A DNA stretch of 64,000 bases from Clostridiales bacterium (GCA_017529925.1 JAFXMZ010000024.1:62001-126000); one strand, 5' to 3'. Positions 1-9,931 are shown, numbered from the stretch's first letter. A program made the numbers and translations. The notes: generated by a model not told the origin, from the sequence alone.

Positions 1-1268
1 CATGTATGGTCGATCCTCACGGTGCCGACGTCGGGGATGTTCGAATATGTCTCTATCTCGACTGCCGTCTTCCAGTAGTCGACGGGAATACCTTCACCGT
101 ATTCTATCGAGAATCCCACAATGAACCTTCCCGGCAGGAGGCTGTACGGATCGAGCGTTATGGAGAACTGACCGTCCTTTTCGATATTGAACTTCTTATA
201 TCTTTCGATCCTCGTATTCGTTCCGTATACATTCAGTCCGTCATTACGAAAGATGCCTATGCCGAATACCGCATCCCTGATGGGGGTATGTACCTTGTAA
301 TCTATCCTGAAGAGGATCGGCTCGCCCGTTCTGAATACGCGGCATTCCGTGCCGTCGGGGTCGCCGCAGAAGATCTTCGTGATCTCAACTTCTCTCGAAC
401 CCCAGCGCTTCTTGAGCTCCTCCTGACGTCTCTCTTCTTCCTTACGCTTCTTCTCTTCTTCCGCTTCCTTCTTCTCGGCAGCGATCATGGCCTCCTCGGA
501 TCCGTACTTGTTGATCCTTCTCTGTCTTGCCATGAATGCGAGATAATCCATATGGACATCGACTGGGATACCGTCCTCCCTGACCTTTCCGTCGTGGATC
601 CAGATCGACCTGTCGCAGATATTCTCTATCTGGTTAAGGGAATGGGATACGATGACGATGGTCGTCCCTTTTGCCTTTATCTCCTGGAGCTTGTTGAAAC
701 ACTTAGCCTGGAAGTTGGAATCTCCGACTGCGAGTATCTCGTCGATCAGGAGAACATCCGCGTCGACATTGATAGCGACTGAGAAGGCAAGCCTCATATA
801 CATTCCCGAGGAATAAGTCCTTACGGGATTATCGATGAATTCCTCGAGCTCGGAGAATTCGATTATGCGGTCGAGCCTGCTGTCGATCTCCTTCTTGGAA
901 AGACCGAAGATTGATGCATTCGTATAGATATTCTCTCTTCCGCTCATATCGGGATGGAATCCGGCACCAAGCTCGAGAAGGCTCGATACGCGTCCGTTAA
1001 CTTCGATCTCTCCCTTCTCGGGATACAAGATCTTGGTCATGAGCTTCAGCAGAGTACTCTTACCGCATCCGTTATGTCCGACAAGACCTATCGACTCGCC
1101 CTTCTTTATGTCGACGCTTATGTCATTGAGGACCGTTCTCTCCGAAAAGCGGCTGCGCTTGCGGAACAGGATCTTCTCCTTGAGGCTCGTTCCCTTATCG
1201 TAGTAGATCTTGAAGCTCTTCGTGACTCCCTTGACCCTTATCGCATACTCATTAGTCTTCTGTTCCAT
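1..1268 (-). CDS. Polysaccharide/teichoic-acid ABC exporter ATPase, Wzt-type (3' end outside window)
   Basis: ATP-binding subunit of a glycan exporter, acting at the cytoplasmic face with the permease encoded just upstream. The frame stays open from an ATG at 1268 to the window edge (422 codons). Walker A GHNGCGKST at residues 64-72, signature SSGMYMR near 153-159 and Walker B VLLIDE at 172-177 are those of the Wzt/TagH subfamily. After the ATPase comes a Glu/Lys-rich helical linker (about 258-288), then a beta-rich region (about 291 onward) matching the Wzt C-terminal domain, which in O-antigen exporters binds the modified end of the polymer. The start follows the permease stop by one base, so the two are translationally coupled. 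A carbohydrate-recognising exporter is inferred; the polymer is unknown. Confidence 0.9.
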   Translation of the reverse strand, partial: MEQKTNEYAIRVKGVTKSFKIYYDKGTSLKEKILFRKRSRFSERTVLNDISVDIKKGESIGLVGHNGCGKSTLLKLMTKILYPEKGEIEVNGRVSSLLELGAGFHPDMSGRENIYTNASIFGLSKKEIDSRLDRIIEFSELEEFIDNPVRTYSSGMYMRLAFSVAINVDADVLLIDEILAVGDSNFQAKCFNKLQEIKAKGTTIVIVSHSLNQIENICDRSIWIHDGKVREDGIPVDVHMDYLAFMARQRRINKYGSEEAMIAAEKKEAEEEKKRKEEERRQEELKKRWGSREVEITKIFCGDPDGTECRVFRTGEPILFRIDYKVHTPIRDAVFGIGIFRNDGLNVYGTNTRIERYKKFNIEKDGQFSITLDPYSLLPGRFIVGFSIEYGEGIPVDYWKTAVEIETYSNIPDVGTVRIDHT

Positions 1269-1269
1269 A

Positions 1270-2040
1270 TCAGAGCTCCTCCGCGAAACGCCTGTTCAGT
1301 CTCCTGAATATAAAGGATCCTATGAACAGGAAAAAGATACCGAGTGCGACAGATTCGATGAGCGTCATCATCTTGGGAACGGTACCTTCATAGAGCACCG
1401 CCCTGTATGCCTCGACGATCGATGTCATGGGATTCAGGTGATAAAGGCTCTTGTACTTCTCGGGGACATATGACTCCGGATAACAGATCGGAGTCGCATA
1501 CATCCATGCCATCGCAACTATTCCGAGTATATGCTCAAGGTCTCTGAAATAGACCGTTACAGACGATGTGATAAGAGCTATTCCCAGGCACAGGAAATAC
1601 TCGACGAGCATTATGGCAGGAAGGCACATCAATCCCCATACCGACAGCTTTACGCCGGATATTATGACCACGGCGAAAACGACCACAAAGCTCAGGAGCA
1701 TATTGACGAACGAGCTCGTGACATATGATATCGGAACTACCTCACGAGGGAAGTAGATCTTCTTAACAAGATCCTTCTGCGAGATTATCGATACCGATCC
1801 TCCCGTCAGGGCCGCGGAGAAGAATATCCACGGTATGAGTCCTATGAACAGGTAGAGATAGAATTTGTCTATCTGCACCTTGAGGATCGTCGAGAAAACA
1901 AAATTATATACGAGCAGCTGAAGGAGGGGATTTACGAAAGTCCACATGAAGCCGAGGACGGACCCCTTATATCTTCCGCGGAGGTCCTTCCTTACCAGGC
2001 TGTATATCATCTCTCTGTACTTGTAGATCTCCTTAAGCAT
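1270..2040 (-). CDS. Polysaccharide ABC exporter permease, Wzm/TagG type (ABC-2)
   Basis: Membrane subunit (256 aa) of the same exporter. It has the short amphipathic N-terminus and KDLRGRYKGSVLG motif typical of ABC-2 polysaccharide permeases, followed by about six hydrophobic segments. The motif KKIYFPREVVP in the first cytoplasmic loop is characteristic of Wzm/TagG/RfbA proteins. It overlaps the upstream epimerase-family gene by 8 nt and is followed one base later by the ATPase, indicating one operon. It presumably moves an undecaprenyl-linked glycan containing a deoxyhexose across the membrane; that substrate is inferred from neighbours. Confidence 0.92.
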   Translation of the reverse strand: MLKEIYKYREMIYSLVRKDLRGRYKGSVLGFMWTFVNPLLQLLVYNFVFSTILKVQIDKFYLYLFIGLIPWIFFSAALTGGSVSIISQKDLVKKIYFPREVVPISYVTSSFVNMLLSFVVVFAVVIISGVKLSVWGLMCLPAIMLVEYFLCLGIALITSSVTVYFRDLEHILGIVAMAWMYATPICYPESYVPEKYKSLYHLNPMTSIVEAYRAVLYEGTVPKMMTLIESVALGIFFLFIGSFIFRRLNRRFAEEL

Positions 2041-2965
2041 CTGCTCTCACCTGTCTCCTGTAAGCATCAAGGATGGAAGGGAGCGTCTCAAAGACATCAA
2101 AACGGGGAGCAAATCCCGTATCAGCCTGAAGCTTTCCTATATCGGCTCTGTAATGAACGAGCGCATCGTCAGGAAGCCTCTCCGGCAGAGAAGTCTTCTG
2201 CGAAGCCTCGGGACTCATTTCCACGAGCGCACCTATAAGGTCTCTTATATAGTAGCTTTTGCCGGATCCGACATTGTAGATCTCGCCCTTTTTTCCGCTC
2301 TCGCCAATGAGCCTGTAAGCTCTCGTGACGTCCCTTACATCGGAGAAATCCCTCCATGAATCGAGGTCTCCGTATTCAAAAGTATCGATAAGGCCCGCCT
2401 CGAGCCTTGCTATCCTCAGGGAATAATCAGTCACCACGAATCCGGGCTTCTGGCCGGGACCGACGTGATTAAACGATCTCGTAAAGCACATATCGAGCCC
2501 GTATTTCTTCTCCATGAGCCTCAGGATATCCTCCTGGGTATTCTTGGAAACGGCATAGGGCGAGTTGTTCACTTTCGCGGTGTCCTCACCTGCCAGGCCG
2601 TCCTCACATGTCTTGAGGTCATACTGGTTGGCTGATCCTATGAAGACGATCCTCGATCCGGGAACATGCTTAATGACCGCCTCGGCCATATTGACCGAGA
2701 GATCCACATTAAGATGCATCGTGAGATTGATATCCTTCCACGAGATAATGGGGGATGCCTGACCTGCGAGATTGAATATGATGTCGGGCTTTATCCTGCC
2801 GATAAGATCCGAGCATGCCTCCTTATCCAGAAGGTCGATCTTCGATACCTTATCGTCAAAGGAGACTATATCGGCGCCGTAGACATCATATCCCGCATCC
2901 TCGAGCTCCCTGCGGAGGCTCGAGCCTGCGAAGCCGCAGATCCCTGTAACAAGAGCTTTTTTCAT
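2033..2965 (-). CDS. rmd: NAD(P)-dependent reductase of the SDR family, likely GDP-6-deoxy-4-keto-mannose reductase
   Basis: A 310-residue extended SDR enzyme. It has a Rossmann motif TGICGFAG at residues 7-14 and a YxxxK catalytic pair Y137/K141. It lies directly after gmd, whose product is GDP-4-keto-6-deoxy-mannose. Length and the single-activity reductase look fit Rmd, which makes GDP-D-rhamnose; GDP-L-fucose synthase (epimerase-reductase) and GDP-6-deoxy-talose synthase are related alternatives that cannot be excluded by eye. Its 3' end overlaps the permease start by 8 nt. It would supply the deoxyhexose for the exported glycan. Confidence 0.75.
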   Translation of the reverse strand: MKKALVTGICGFAGSSLRRELEDAGYDVYGADIVSFDDKVSKIDLLDKEACSDLIGRIKPDIIFNLAGQASPIISWKDINLTMHLNVDLSVNMAEAVIKHVPGSRIVFIGSANQYDLKTCEDGLAGEDTAKVNNSPYAVSKNTQEDILRLMEKKYGLDMCFTRSFNHVGPGQKPGFVVTDYSLRIARLEAGLIDTFEYGDLDSWRDFSDVRDVTRAYRLIGESGKKGEIYNVGSGKSYYIRDLIGALVEMSPEASQKTSLPERLPDDALVHYRADIGKLQADTGFAPRFDVFETLPSILDAYRRQVRADA

Positions 2966-2983
2966 CGTTGCCTCTCTTCGTTA

Positions 2984-4006
2984 TCAGAGGTTATTCTCTT
3001 TCTTTACGAGTGCGATGTCGTTCTTTACCATTCTCTCTACGAGCTCATCGAAAGAGATCTCCCTCTTCCATCCGAGCTTCGTCTCAGCCTTTGTGGGATC
3101 TCCGATAAGGAGCTCGACCTCTGCGGGACGGAAGAACTTGGGGTTGACCGTTACAACTGTCTTGCCGCTCTTCTTATCGATACCCTTCTCATCTACTCCT
3201 TCGCCTTCCCAGACGATATCCATTCCGACGTGTGCGAAAGCTCTCTCTGCAAACTCTCTTACAGTCCTTGTCTCGTTTGTAGCTACTACATAATCATCAG
3301 GCTCGTCTGCCTGGAGCATGAGCCACATAGCCTTTACATAATCCTTGGAGTGACCCCAGTCTCTCTTGGCAGAGAGGTTTCCGAGTTCAACATGATCCTG
3401 GAGACCGAGCGAGATCTTCGCTGCGGAATTCGTGATCTTCCTTGTTACGAACTCGAGTCCTCTTCTCTCGGACTCGTGGTTAAAGAGGATACCTGAGCAT
3501 GCGAACATGTCATAGCTCTCTCTGTAGTTCTTTGTGATCCAGTGGCCGTAGAGCTTTGCTACGCCGTAAGGGGAACGGGGATAGAAAGGTGTTTCCTCGT
3601 TCTGGGGGATCGCCTGGACCTTACCGAACATCTCTGATGTGGATGCCTGATAGAATCTTGCCTCGGGATTGACGATCCTTATGGCCTCGAGCATGTTGGT
3701 AACGCCGATACCGTCGATATCAGCTGTTCCGAGGGGGGTATCCCAGCTCGTTGCGACGAAGGACTGTGCAGCGAGATTGAATACCTCGTCTGCAAGAGAG
3801 ATCTTCATGGCCGACATAAGGGATACCGGATCCGTCATGTCTGCATAGATAAGCTTTACCTTATCCTTGAGATGCTCGATATTACCGTAATCGACATAGG
3901 CTTTTCTTCTCCATATGCCGTAGACATCATAACCCTTCTCGAGGAGCAGTTCTGCGAGATAAGAACCGTCCTGACCCGTGATACCTGTGATAAGTGCTCT
4001 TTTCAT
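2984..4006 (-). CDS. gmd: GDP-mannose 4,6-dehydratase
   Basis: Converts GDP-D-mannose to GDP-4-keto-6-deoxy-D-mannose, the first step to GDP-rhamnose or GDP-fucose. The 340-residue protein has the Gmd signature GITGQDGSYL at residues 8-17, the active-site stretch STSEMFG at 122-128 and YGVAK at 147-151. Length matches bacterial Gmd. The start is preceded by an AGGGGG ribosome binding site. It lies 18 nt upstream of the reductase gene and 29 nt downstream of a glycosyltransferase gene, consistent with one surface-glycan operon. Confidence 0.96.
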   Translation of the reverse strand: MKRALITGITGQDGSYLAELLLEKGYDVYGIWRRKAYVDYGNIEHLKDKVKLIYADMTDPVSLMSAMKISLADEVFNLAAQSFVATSWDTPLGTADIDGIGVTNMLEAIRIVNPEARFYQASTSEMFGKVQAIPQNEETPFYPRSPYGVAKLYGHWITKNYRESYDMFACSGILFNHESERRGLEFVTRKITNSAAKISLGLQDHVELGNLSAKRDWGHSKDYVKAMWLMLQADEPDDYVVATNETRTVREFAERAFAHVGMDIVWEGEGVDEKGIDKKSGKTVVTVNPKFFRPAEVELLIGDPTKAETKLGWKREISFDELVERMVKNDIALVKKENNL

Positions 4007-4035
4007 GATAGCAACCCCCTGTTTTTCATATCGAA

Positions 4036-5235
4036 TTATTGTAACATATTTGAAGACTTATTTAAATCGACGCCGCATGAGGCTATCGCTTCCATATAGA
4101 CATCCGCGGCCTTTTCCCATGTAAAAGACGAAGCCTGCGCTATAAGTTCATCCCGTGAAGGCACCTTTGCCGCTCCGGATAATATCTCTTCGAAGATACC
4201 TGCATATGCCTCATCATCAAGTGCGGGAGCCGTAAATGCCTTCCCGCCTGCGACCTCGGGGAGCGACGAAGTGTCCGATATAACACACGTGGTCCCGCAT
4301 GCCATCGCCTCCGTAACGGGCATCCCGAATCCCTCATAAAGACTCGGAAAGCAGAAGAGCGATGCATTTCTGAAGAGCGCCCTCTTCTGTTCCTGGGAGA
4401 TATATCCCGTCCTTATTATCCTGTCCTTAAGAGGAGAACTCCCGATCGCCTCGAGCGTCGAGGCACTCTGCCATCCGAGACCTCCCGCGAGGACGAGCCT
4501 GACATCTTCCATACCGGCCTTTGAGCCAAGAATGCCGAATGCCTTTACGAGAGTCTTTATGTTCTTTCGAGGTTCCAGTGTCCCGACATACAGGATATAT
4601 CTTCCGCCGCCCGTGAGCTCATCTGAAGTCTTTTTGTCGGCGGACCTTTCCTCCTCATCTGAGGCCGGCCTGTAAAAGGATGTATCCGTTCCGCAGTGTG
4701 CGACAAAGATCTTCTCTTCGGGGATCCCCAGGATCCCGTGTATCTCCTTTTTGGAAAACTCAGAGATAGTCACGACCGCATCGGCATTTTGAGCACTCGC
4801 GGCAAGGTGTCTCCGGAGCAGCCTTCTGTTCTTCCCCTGCATTGTCTCAGGGAAACGCTCGCAGACCATGTCATAGATCGTGATGATCCTCTTCCCGGTG
4901 ACTCCTGCAGGAGCCAGATAGTTGAAGAAGACAGTAAGATCGGCCTTTGAAGAGGTTATCTTCTCATATGGCCTGATCCTTCCCGCCTTTCCCATCCTGA
5001 TATAGACGGACAGCGGGATCGAAGTGACGGTCGTGATGTCCCCTTCCGTTATGCCGCAGTCTTCGAGGTGGGATGCAGCCATAGAGGCGCCTTTGTTACG
5101 GGACATAAAATCGAAAACATGAAACTCGCAGGGAGTCTTTATCTCCCTGCGAAGTCCTTTCATTACGTTTGAAGCGTAAAATCCTATTCCCGTGAGTCTT
5201 TCCTCTGCGAGAGGCTGTAAGTTAAATGCGATCAC
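4036..5235 (-). CDS. Glycosyltransferase family 4 (group 1)
   Basis: A 399-residue retaining GT-B enzyme. The C-terminal half carries the nucleotide-sugar binding region YVGTLEPRKN and the EX7E-type motif YEGFGMPVTEAMACG typical of GT4 mannosyl- and rhamnosyltransferases. The start appears to be GTG at 5235 (M-I-A-F), nine bases after the stop of the phosphohexomutase gene, with only a weak Shine-Dalgarno; no ATG lies near. Its position before gmd suggests it adds mannose or a derived deoxyhexose to a lipid-linked glycan. Donor and acceptor are unknown. Confidence 0.85.
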   Translation of the reverse strand: MIAFNLQPLAEERLTGIGFYASNVMKGLRREIKTPCEFHVFDFMSRNKGASMAASHLEDCGITEGDITTVTSIPLSVYIRMGKAGRIRPYEKITSSKADLTVFFNYLAPAGVTGKRIITIYDMVCERFPETMQGKNRRLLRRHLAASAQNADAVVTISEFSKKEIHGILGIPEEKIFVAHCGTDTSFYRPASDEEERSADKKTSDELTGGGRYILYVGTLEPRKNIKTLVKAFGILGSKAGMEDVRLVLAGGLGWQSASTLEAIGSSPLKDRIIRTGYISQEQKRALFRNASLFCFPSLYEGFGMPVTEAMACGTTCVISDTSSLPEVAGGKAFTAPALDDEAYAGIFEEILSGAAKVPSRDELIAQASSFTWEKAADVYMEAIASCGVDLNKSSNMLQ

Positions 5236-5244
5236 GTTATTATC

Positions 5245-7032
5245 TTATTTGAGCTTTTCCTGAACGTAGGAAGACATCTCTTCCTTGATCCTAGCAAGCC
5301 TTGCCTCGGCCTCGTCCCTTGAGGAATCATAGACACCGAAGTAGATCTTGAGCTTGGGCTCGGTACCCGAAGGCCTTGCGCATGCCCAGTCGAGCCCCTT
5401 GTCTCCGCCGAGCTCGTAAAGGAGCACGTTTGACTTGGGAAGAGTAAGCTCGGTAGTCTTGACGCTGCCGTCGGAGAAATCATATCTTACAGACTTCTGA
5501 TAGTCGCGTACAGCCTTGACCGTGGGGCCGCCGAGGAGCTTTAATGCATCATCAGCTGTGCTGACGCTCTCAAGCTCGCTTCTAAGTGACGTCATAGCCT
5601 CGCCGATCTTAGCGATACCCTCCTTGCCCTCGAGTGTGAAGGAAACTGCCTGCTCGAAGCCGTAACCGTGCTTCTTATAGATCCTCTCGAGCCTGTCGAA
5701 AAGAGTCTCGCCCCTGTCGAAGGACTGGGCTGCCATTCCGCAGACGAGCATAGCTGCAACGACTGCATCCTTATCCCTTACGCTCGTTCCGGAAAGATAT
5801 CCGTAGCTCTCCTCGAAACCGAACTGGAACTTCTTGTTTCCGAACTCGTCGTCTATCTTGATCCTCTCACCGATATACTTGAATCCTGTGAGAGTCTCCT
5901 GGAGCTCGACACCGAACTCGCGGCAGACAGAGGCACAGAGCTTCGTGGATACGATCGTCGTACATGCAAATGCATTGTCCTCGAGCGTTCCGGCCTGCTT
6001 CTTGGAATCGAGGATATAGTCGAGGAGCATAAGTCCTACCTGGTTTCCGGTAAAGCACTTATATGTAACCTCGCCGTTCTCTTCGCATCTGGCGGCGATA
6101 CCGAGTCTGTCGGAATCGGGATCAGTACCGAATACGAGGGAGGCATTTGTCTTCCTGGCAAGCTCGATACCCATCGTAAGGGCTGCCGGATCCTCGGGAT
6201 TGGGAGTCTTTACAGTAGGGAAAGCTCCGTTCGGGATCTCCTGCTCGGGAACGATATGTACATTATTGAATCCGATCGTCTTGAGGATCCTCCTGACCGG
6301 CTTATTGCCGGAACCGTGGAGAGGAGTATATACGATAGACATATCCTTCTGTCTCTCGATGGCATCCTTATCGATAACGAGCTCTGTGAGCATCTTCGTA
6401 TAAGCGATATCGACTTCGGGGCCGAACCTTACGATGAGTCCTGCAGAGAGAGCCTCGTCAAAGTCCATCGTCTTTATGTTCCTGACATCGGAGAATTCCT
6501 GCATATTCTCGAGGATGGCGGAAGCAGCCTCATTCGTAACCTGTCCTCCGTCCTCGCCGTAGACCTTATATCCGTTATACTTCGGGGGATTGTGGGAAGC
6601 TGTTACCATTACTCCGGCGAATGCTCCGAAATACCTTACCGAATAGCTGAGCATCGGAACGGGGCGCAGCTCATCGGAAAGATAAGCCTTTACTCCGTAA
6701 GCGGCAAATGTCGTAGCTGCGACCTTCGCAAACTCGGGAGAGAAATGCCTCGAATCGAAAGAGATCGCAACTCCTCTCTTCATAGCCTCCTCGCCGTTGC
6801 CGACGATATATTTTGCAAGTCCTGCGGAAGCCTTGGCGACCGTATAGACATTCATCCTGTTCGTTCCTGCACCGAGGACGCCCCTCAAGCCTCCCGTACC
6901 GAACTCGAGGTCCTTATAGAACCTGTCCTCTATCTCCTTCTCGTCAGAAGCGATGCCGAGAAGTTCATTCCTCGTATCCTCATTGAAGTAAGTATCCTTG
7001 CTCCAGATCTCATATGTGTCCTTGTAGCTCAT
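5245..7032 (-). CDS. Phosphoglucomutase/phosphomannomutase (alpha-D-phosphohexomutase)
   Basis: Interconverts hexose 6-phosphate and 1-phosphate, feeding nucleotide-sugar synthesis. I place the start at ATG 7032 (M-S-Y-K-D), which follows GGAGG by 8 nt; the frame is open 55 codons further upstream but that part has no family similarity and overlaps the next gene. The 595-residue protein shows the phosphoserine loop TASHNP (144-149, Ser146), the metal loop DPDSDR (304-309), the sugar loop GFEESYGYL and the C-terminal phosphate loop RPSGTEPK, in the order expected for the long (PgcA-like) phosphohexomutases. It may serve both mannose 1-phosphate for gmd and glucose 1-phosphate. Confidence 0.93.
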   Translation of the reverse strand: MSYKDTYEIWSKDTYFNEDTRNELLGIASDEKEIEDRFYKDLEFGTGGLRGVLGAGTNRMNVYTVAKASAGLAKYIVGNGEEAMKRGVAISFDSRHFSPEFAKVAATTFAAYGVKAYLSDELRPVPMLSYSVRYFGAFAGVMVTASHNPPKYNGYKVYGEDGGQVTNEAASAILENMQEFSDVRNIKTMDFDEALSAGLIVRFGPEVDIAYTKMLTELVIDKDAIERQKDMSIVYTPLHGSGNKPVRRILKTIGFNNVHIVPEQEIPNGAFPTVKTPNPEDPAALTMGIELARKTNASLVFGTDPDSDRLGIAARCEENGEVTYKCFTGNQVGLMLLDYILDSKKQAGTLEDNAFACTTIVSTKLCASVCREFGVELQETLTGFKYIGERIKIDDEFGNKKFQFGFEESYGYLSGTSVRDKDAVVAAMLVCGMAAQSFDRGETLFDRLERIYKKHGYGFEQAVSFTLEGKEGIAKIGEAMTSLRSELESVSTADDALKLLGGPTVKAVRDYQKSVRYDFSDGSVKTTELTLPKSNVLLYELGGDKGLDWACARPSGTEPKLKIYFGVYDSSRDEAEARLARIKEEMSSYVQEKLK

Positions 7033-7078
7033 ACGGGTAACCTCCGTTTTTATTTCAGTGCTAAATATATCATAAACA

Positions 7079-9931
7079 TCACTTCGTTTGTGATGTTGTT
7101 TTACCCTTATTATCCTTTTTGTCGAATATGCAGAAAAGAATAAGTCCGACGGCGCCGAGAATAGAGCATATTGCACCCGCATACAGTCCGGGGGCACAGA
7201 ATGTGAGTTCGATCTCGTGTACTCCCGTACCGGGATCTATTCCGATCAGGGCATCCTGATATACCTTGATATCAGCCTTCTTCCCGTCTATCGTGAGCGT
7301 CCAGCCGTCCTCATAGGGGATCGAAGTAAGGATCATGTCCCTTCCGTCCAGGTCGCTCCTGATCTTTACATATCCGTCAGTTATCTCCTCCACGCTGACG
7401 GACGATGTATCGAGACGGTCCATCATCATGTCGAAGGAGTATTTATCAAGATATGCGAAGTTCAGGGAGTCATAGACGAAAGTATCGGAGTCGGACTTGA
7501 ATACGATCTCGACCGTATCGCCCATATGGAACGATCCGAGCCTTATTACCTGTGAATAGTATGTATCGGCACCCCACGATGTCAGCCTCTTCCCGTTAAG
7601 GTAGACAGTCGACTCCGAAAGGATCCTCGGAGCGGAGATATTCATATAGAGCTCTCCCTCGCTCACGACGTTATACCTGAACTTCACATAGACAGGCTTC
7701 TCGGGATCATATCTTCCAATGACGGTCTTGTCCTTGAACGCCTTCTCGTTCTCGAGTCCGTTCCTGTCAGGATTGCTGTTTGCCTTCTTGTCTTCATCAT
7801 ATTTCGAGATCTCCTCACGGGGGAATTCGGCTACGGTGTCCGTAGTCTCATAGATGCTCCCGTCGAAAAGGTCGCCGTTGAAGATCTCCGGCTCCGGTGT
7901 CTTCCCGTCGATTATATAGATATCCTCCGTGAACTCACGCGGGAACATCGAGCGGAACCATTCATTGCGGAACGAAAGATAGTTCTTGCCGCCCGTGGAC
8001 TTCTCGAGCGAATACATATCAAAATCGAAAGCTCCCCTGTCTACCGGGAATGCGGCATCGAGCACATTGTCGTTCAGATAGAACTTCAGTCCCGCATTAT
8101 AGTCGTCTGTCGCTATGAACTTCGCATCCTCATAATCATGTCTCGTTGTCAGAGCCCCGATCGAGAAGAAAGCATCCGTGTCGGCAGCTGCGAAAGAGTA
8201 GCCTGCCGCGAAATAATTGTAATTGACCGCATATCCGAGCTGTTTCAGGAAACGGTGGAATTTCTTGTTCGAGTTGGAATTGAAGAGCGTTATACCGCGG
8301 GAACCGGCATACATCGATGCATTCCCTCCCGCAACAGACCTCGTTCCGAGATCGATCTGTTCGCTCTCATACCTGAAGCCCTTGCCTGCCAGTTCATATC
8401 CCTCCTGACAGTCGAGAGCCGCCCTGATGGAATCGGTATAGACCGCGGCATCACCGTAGTGTACGGATAAGGTCGCTATCCCGCTCGAAAGGATATTGCC
8501 CATAAAGGCCGTCTCAAAGACGACCAGGACAGCCAGCAGAGCCGGAAGTATCCTGGGCATGTCGCGGAGCTGATCGTGCCATTTCTCCTTCTTCATCAGG
8601 AACAGCACACCCGTAATGGCGAGGATAAATGCCAGATTGAACACGAAGAGATTGTCGTATTTGTTCATCTTCCCGAAGCTCTCGTCTATGAACAGGACGA
8701 TCAGCAGAAGAGCCGAGGAGCGGAGTATATCCTTCTTTTCGATATCGGACATCTTCTCCATGACCTCGCACGCGATGATGAGGAAGAAAGGCATGAATAC
8801 GAAGGACTGCCTGTGCCAGAACCAGTTCGGCATATCGAAGACATGCCATACGGTATCTATCGCGATGACCGATACCGACAGGAATACGCCCGCAGTAAGG
8901 AATGCTCGGATCTTTCTCTCCCTTCCCCTGAAGACGGGGCTTACGAAATAGATGATGAGCGACAGCGTCACCAGAAGCGAAAGGAATATGAAAGGCGGAT
9001 TCGCGATCATGATCTCGGCAAAATCGCCTGTCGTACCAAGGAACATCCTGTCGGCAAGACCGAGGACGGACGAATACATAAGACGCGACGTCTTCTCGGC
9101 GGCGACCGGATCCCCGTTCCTTATCGTATCGAGTCCCGTAGGTATCAGGATCACACAGACCGTGAGCGCGCACAGGACGGCGATAAGGATGAACTTTCCG
9201 ATCTTACGGGCGCCCTTCCTGTTAAGGACTCCGAGGCCTTCCGTCATCGACATCCTTTCGAGCAGGTAGATGAACGTAAAGATGCCCGCCATATATGCGA
9301 TATAGTAATTCGACGCGAAAAGGAGTATCAGCGTGACGATGAGTCCGCCCTTCTTCCCCTCCTTAACGAACTTCTCGGTAAACAGGAGCAGCAGCGGCAG
9401 CAGTGCATAACCGTCGAGCCACATGATATTGAAGAGAAATGCCATAGCATATGAAGAGAATGAATAGACCACGCCGAAGAGCACGGGCCACATCGATCCC
9501 GTCTTCGATCTCTCCATGAGGAAACGGCACATGAATACGGATGCGAGCGTGATCTTCAGCGCCATGAGAAGGCAGATGAACTCATTTACCATATGGGGCT
9601 TGAAGAAGACTATAAGGATATTGAGCGGGCTCGACAGATAGTAGCCGAAGGTGCTCATTATGTTCTTGCCTGCGCCCAGAAGGAAAGTATATGTAAGGCA
9701 TCCCGGGAAGTGGCTCCAGTCGATGTTCCCGAGGTGATAATTATTCATAAAGAGGAACGGCGCGTACTGGGCTTCGAGGTCACTTACGACTACTGTCTGC
9801 GATCCGAAAGGATACACGTCGCTCAATATGAGCATAATGATAAAACAAAGGAGTGTGATCCCGCCCGAGATGAGCGGATATTTAAGTTGTTTACGATTCT
9901 TTTTCAGATCGAGCGAATTAACTTCATGCAT
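7079..9931 (-). CDS. YfhO-family large polytopic membrane protein, putative lipid-linked-sugar glycosyltransferase (GT-C type)
   Basis: A 950-residue protein with about a dozen hydrophobic segments in the first 520 residues and in a final C-terminal helix, separated by a large extracytoplasmic region. It matches YfhO of Bacillus, which works with the GT2 protein CsbB to glycosylate lipoteichoic acid. The loop after the first helix contains GSQTVVVSDLEAQYAPF, with an acidic residue where GT-C enzymes keep their catalytic Asp. The start is taken at ATG 9931, with GGAG 10 nt upstream; 13 further codons upstream lack a ribosome binding site. The divergent neighbour is a CsbB/GtrB-like GT2, which supports the pairing. 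The acceptor is inferred. Confidence 0.85.
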   Translation of the reverse strand: MHEVNSLDLKKNRKQLKYPLISGGITLLCFIIMLILSDVYPFGSQTVVVSDLEAQYAPFLFMNNYHLGNIDWSHFPGCLTYTFLLGAGKNIMSTFGYYLSSPLNILIVFFKPHMVNEFICLLMALKITLASVFMCRFLMERSKTGSMWPVLFGVVYSFSSYAMAFLFNIMWLDGYALLPLLLLFTEKFVKEGKKGGLIVTLILLFASNYYIAYMAGIFTFIYLLERMSMTEGLGVLNRKGARKIGKFILIAVLCALTVCVILIPTGLDTIRNGDPVAAEKTSRLMYSSVLGLADRMFLGTTGDFAEIMIANPPFIFLSLLVTLSLIIYFVSPVFRGRERKIRAFLTAGVFLSVSVIAIDTVWHVFDMPNWFWHRQSFVFMPFFLIIACEVMEKMSDIEKKDILRSSALLLIVLFIDESFGKMNKYDNLFVFNLAFILAITGVLFLMKKEKWHDQLRDMPRILPALLAVLVVFETAFMGNILSSGIATLSVHYGDAAVYTDSIRAALDCQEGYELAGKGFRYESEQIDLGTRSVAGGNASMYAGSRGITLFNSNSNKKFHRFLKQLGYAVNYNYFAAGYSFAAADTDAFFSIGALTTRHDYEDAKFIATDDYNAGLKFYLNDNVLDAAFPVDRGAFDFDMYSLEKSTGGKNYLSFRNEWFRSMFPREFTEDIYIIDGKTPEPEIFNGDLFDGSIYETTDTVAEFPREEISKYDEDKKANSNPDRNGLENEKAFKDKTVIGRYDPEKPVYVKFRYNVVSEGELYMNISAPRILSESTVYLNGKRLTSWGADTYYSQVIRLGSFHMGDTVEIVFKSDSDTFVYDSLNFAYLDKYSFDMMMDRLDTSSVSVEEITDGYVKIRSDLDGRDMILTSIPYEDGWTLTIDGKKADIKVYQDALIGIDPGTGVHEIELTFCAPGLYAGAICSILGAVGLILFCIFDKKDNKGKTTSQTK

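Noticed and set aside
6..1473. Overlapping plus-strand open frames at the window start
   Set aside because: The minus strand codes for a Wzt-type ATPase with Walker motifs running off the edge; the plus frames are shadows.
5668..7143. Plus-strand open frame of 491 codons opposite the phosphohexomutase gene
   Set aside because: Antisense shadow; the minus-strand protein has all catalytic motifs and a good start site.
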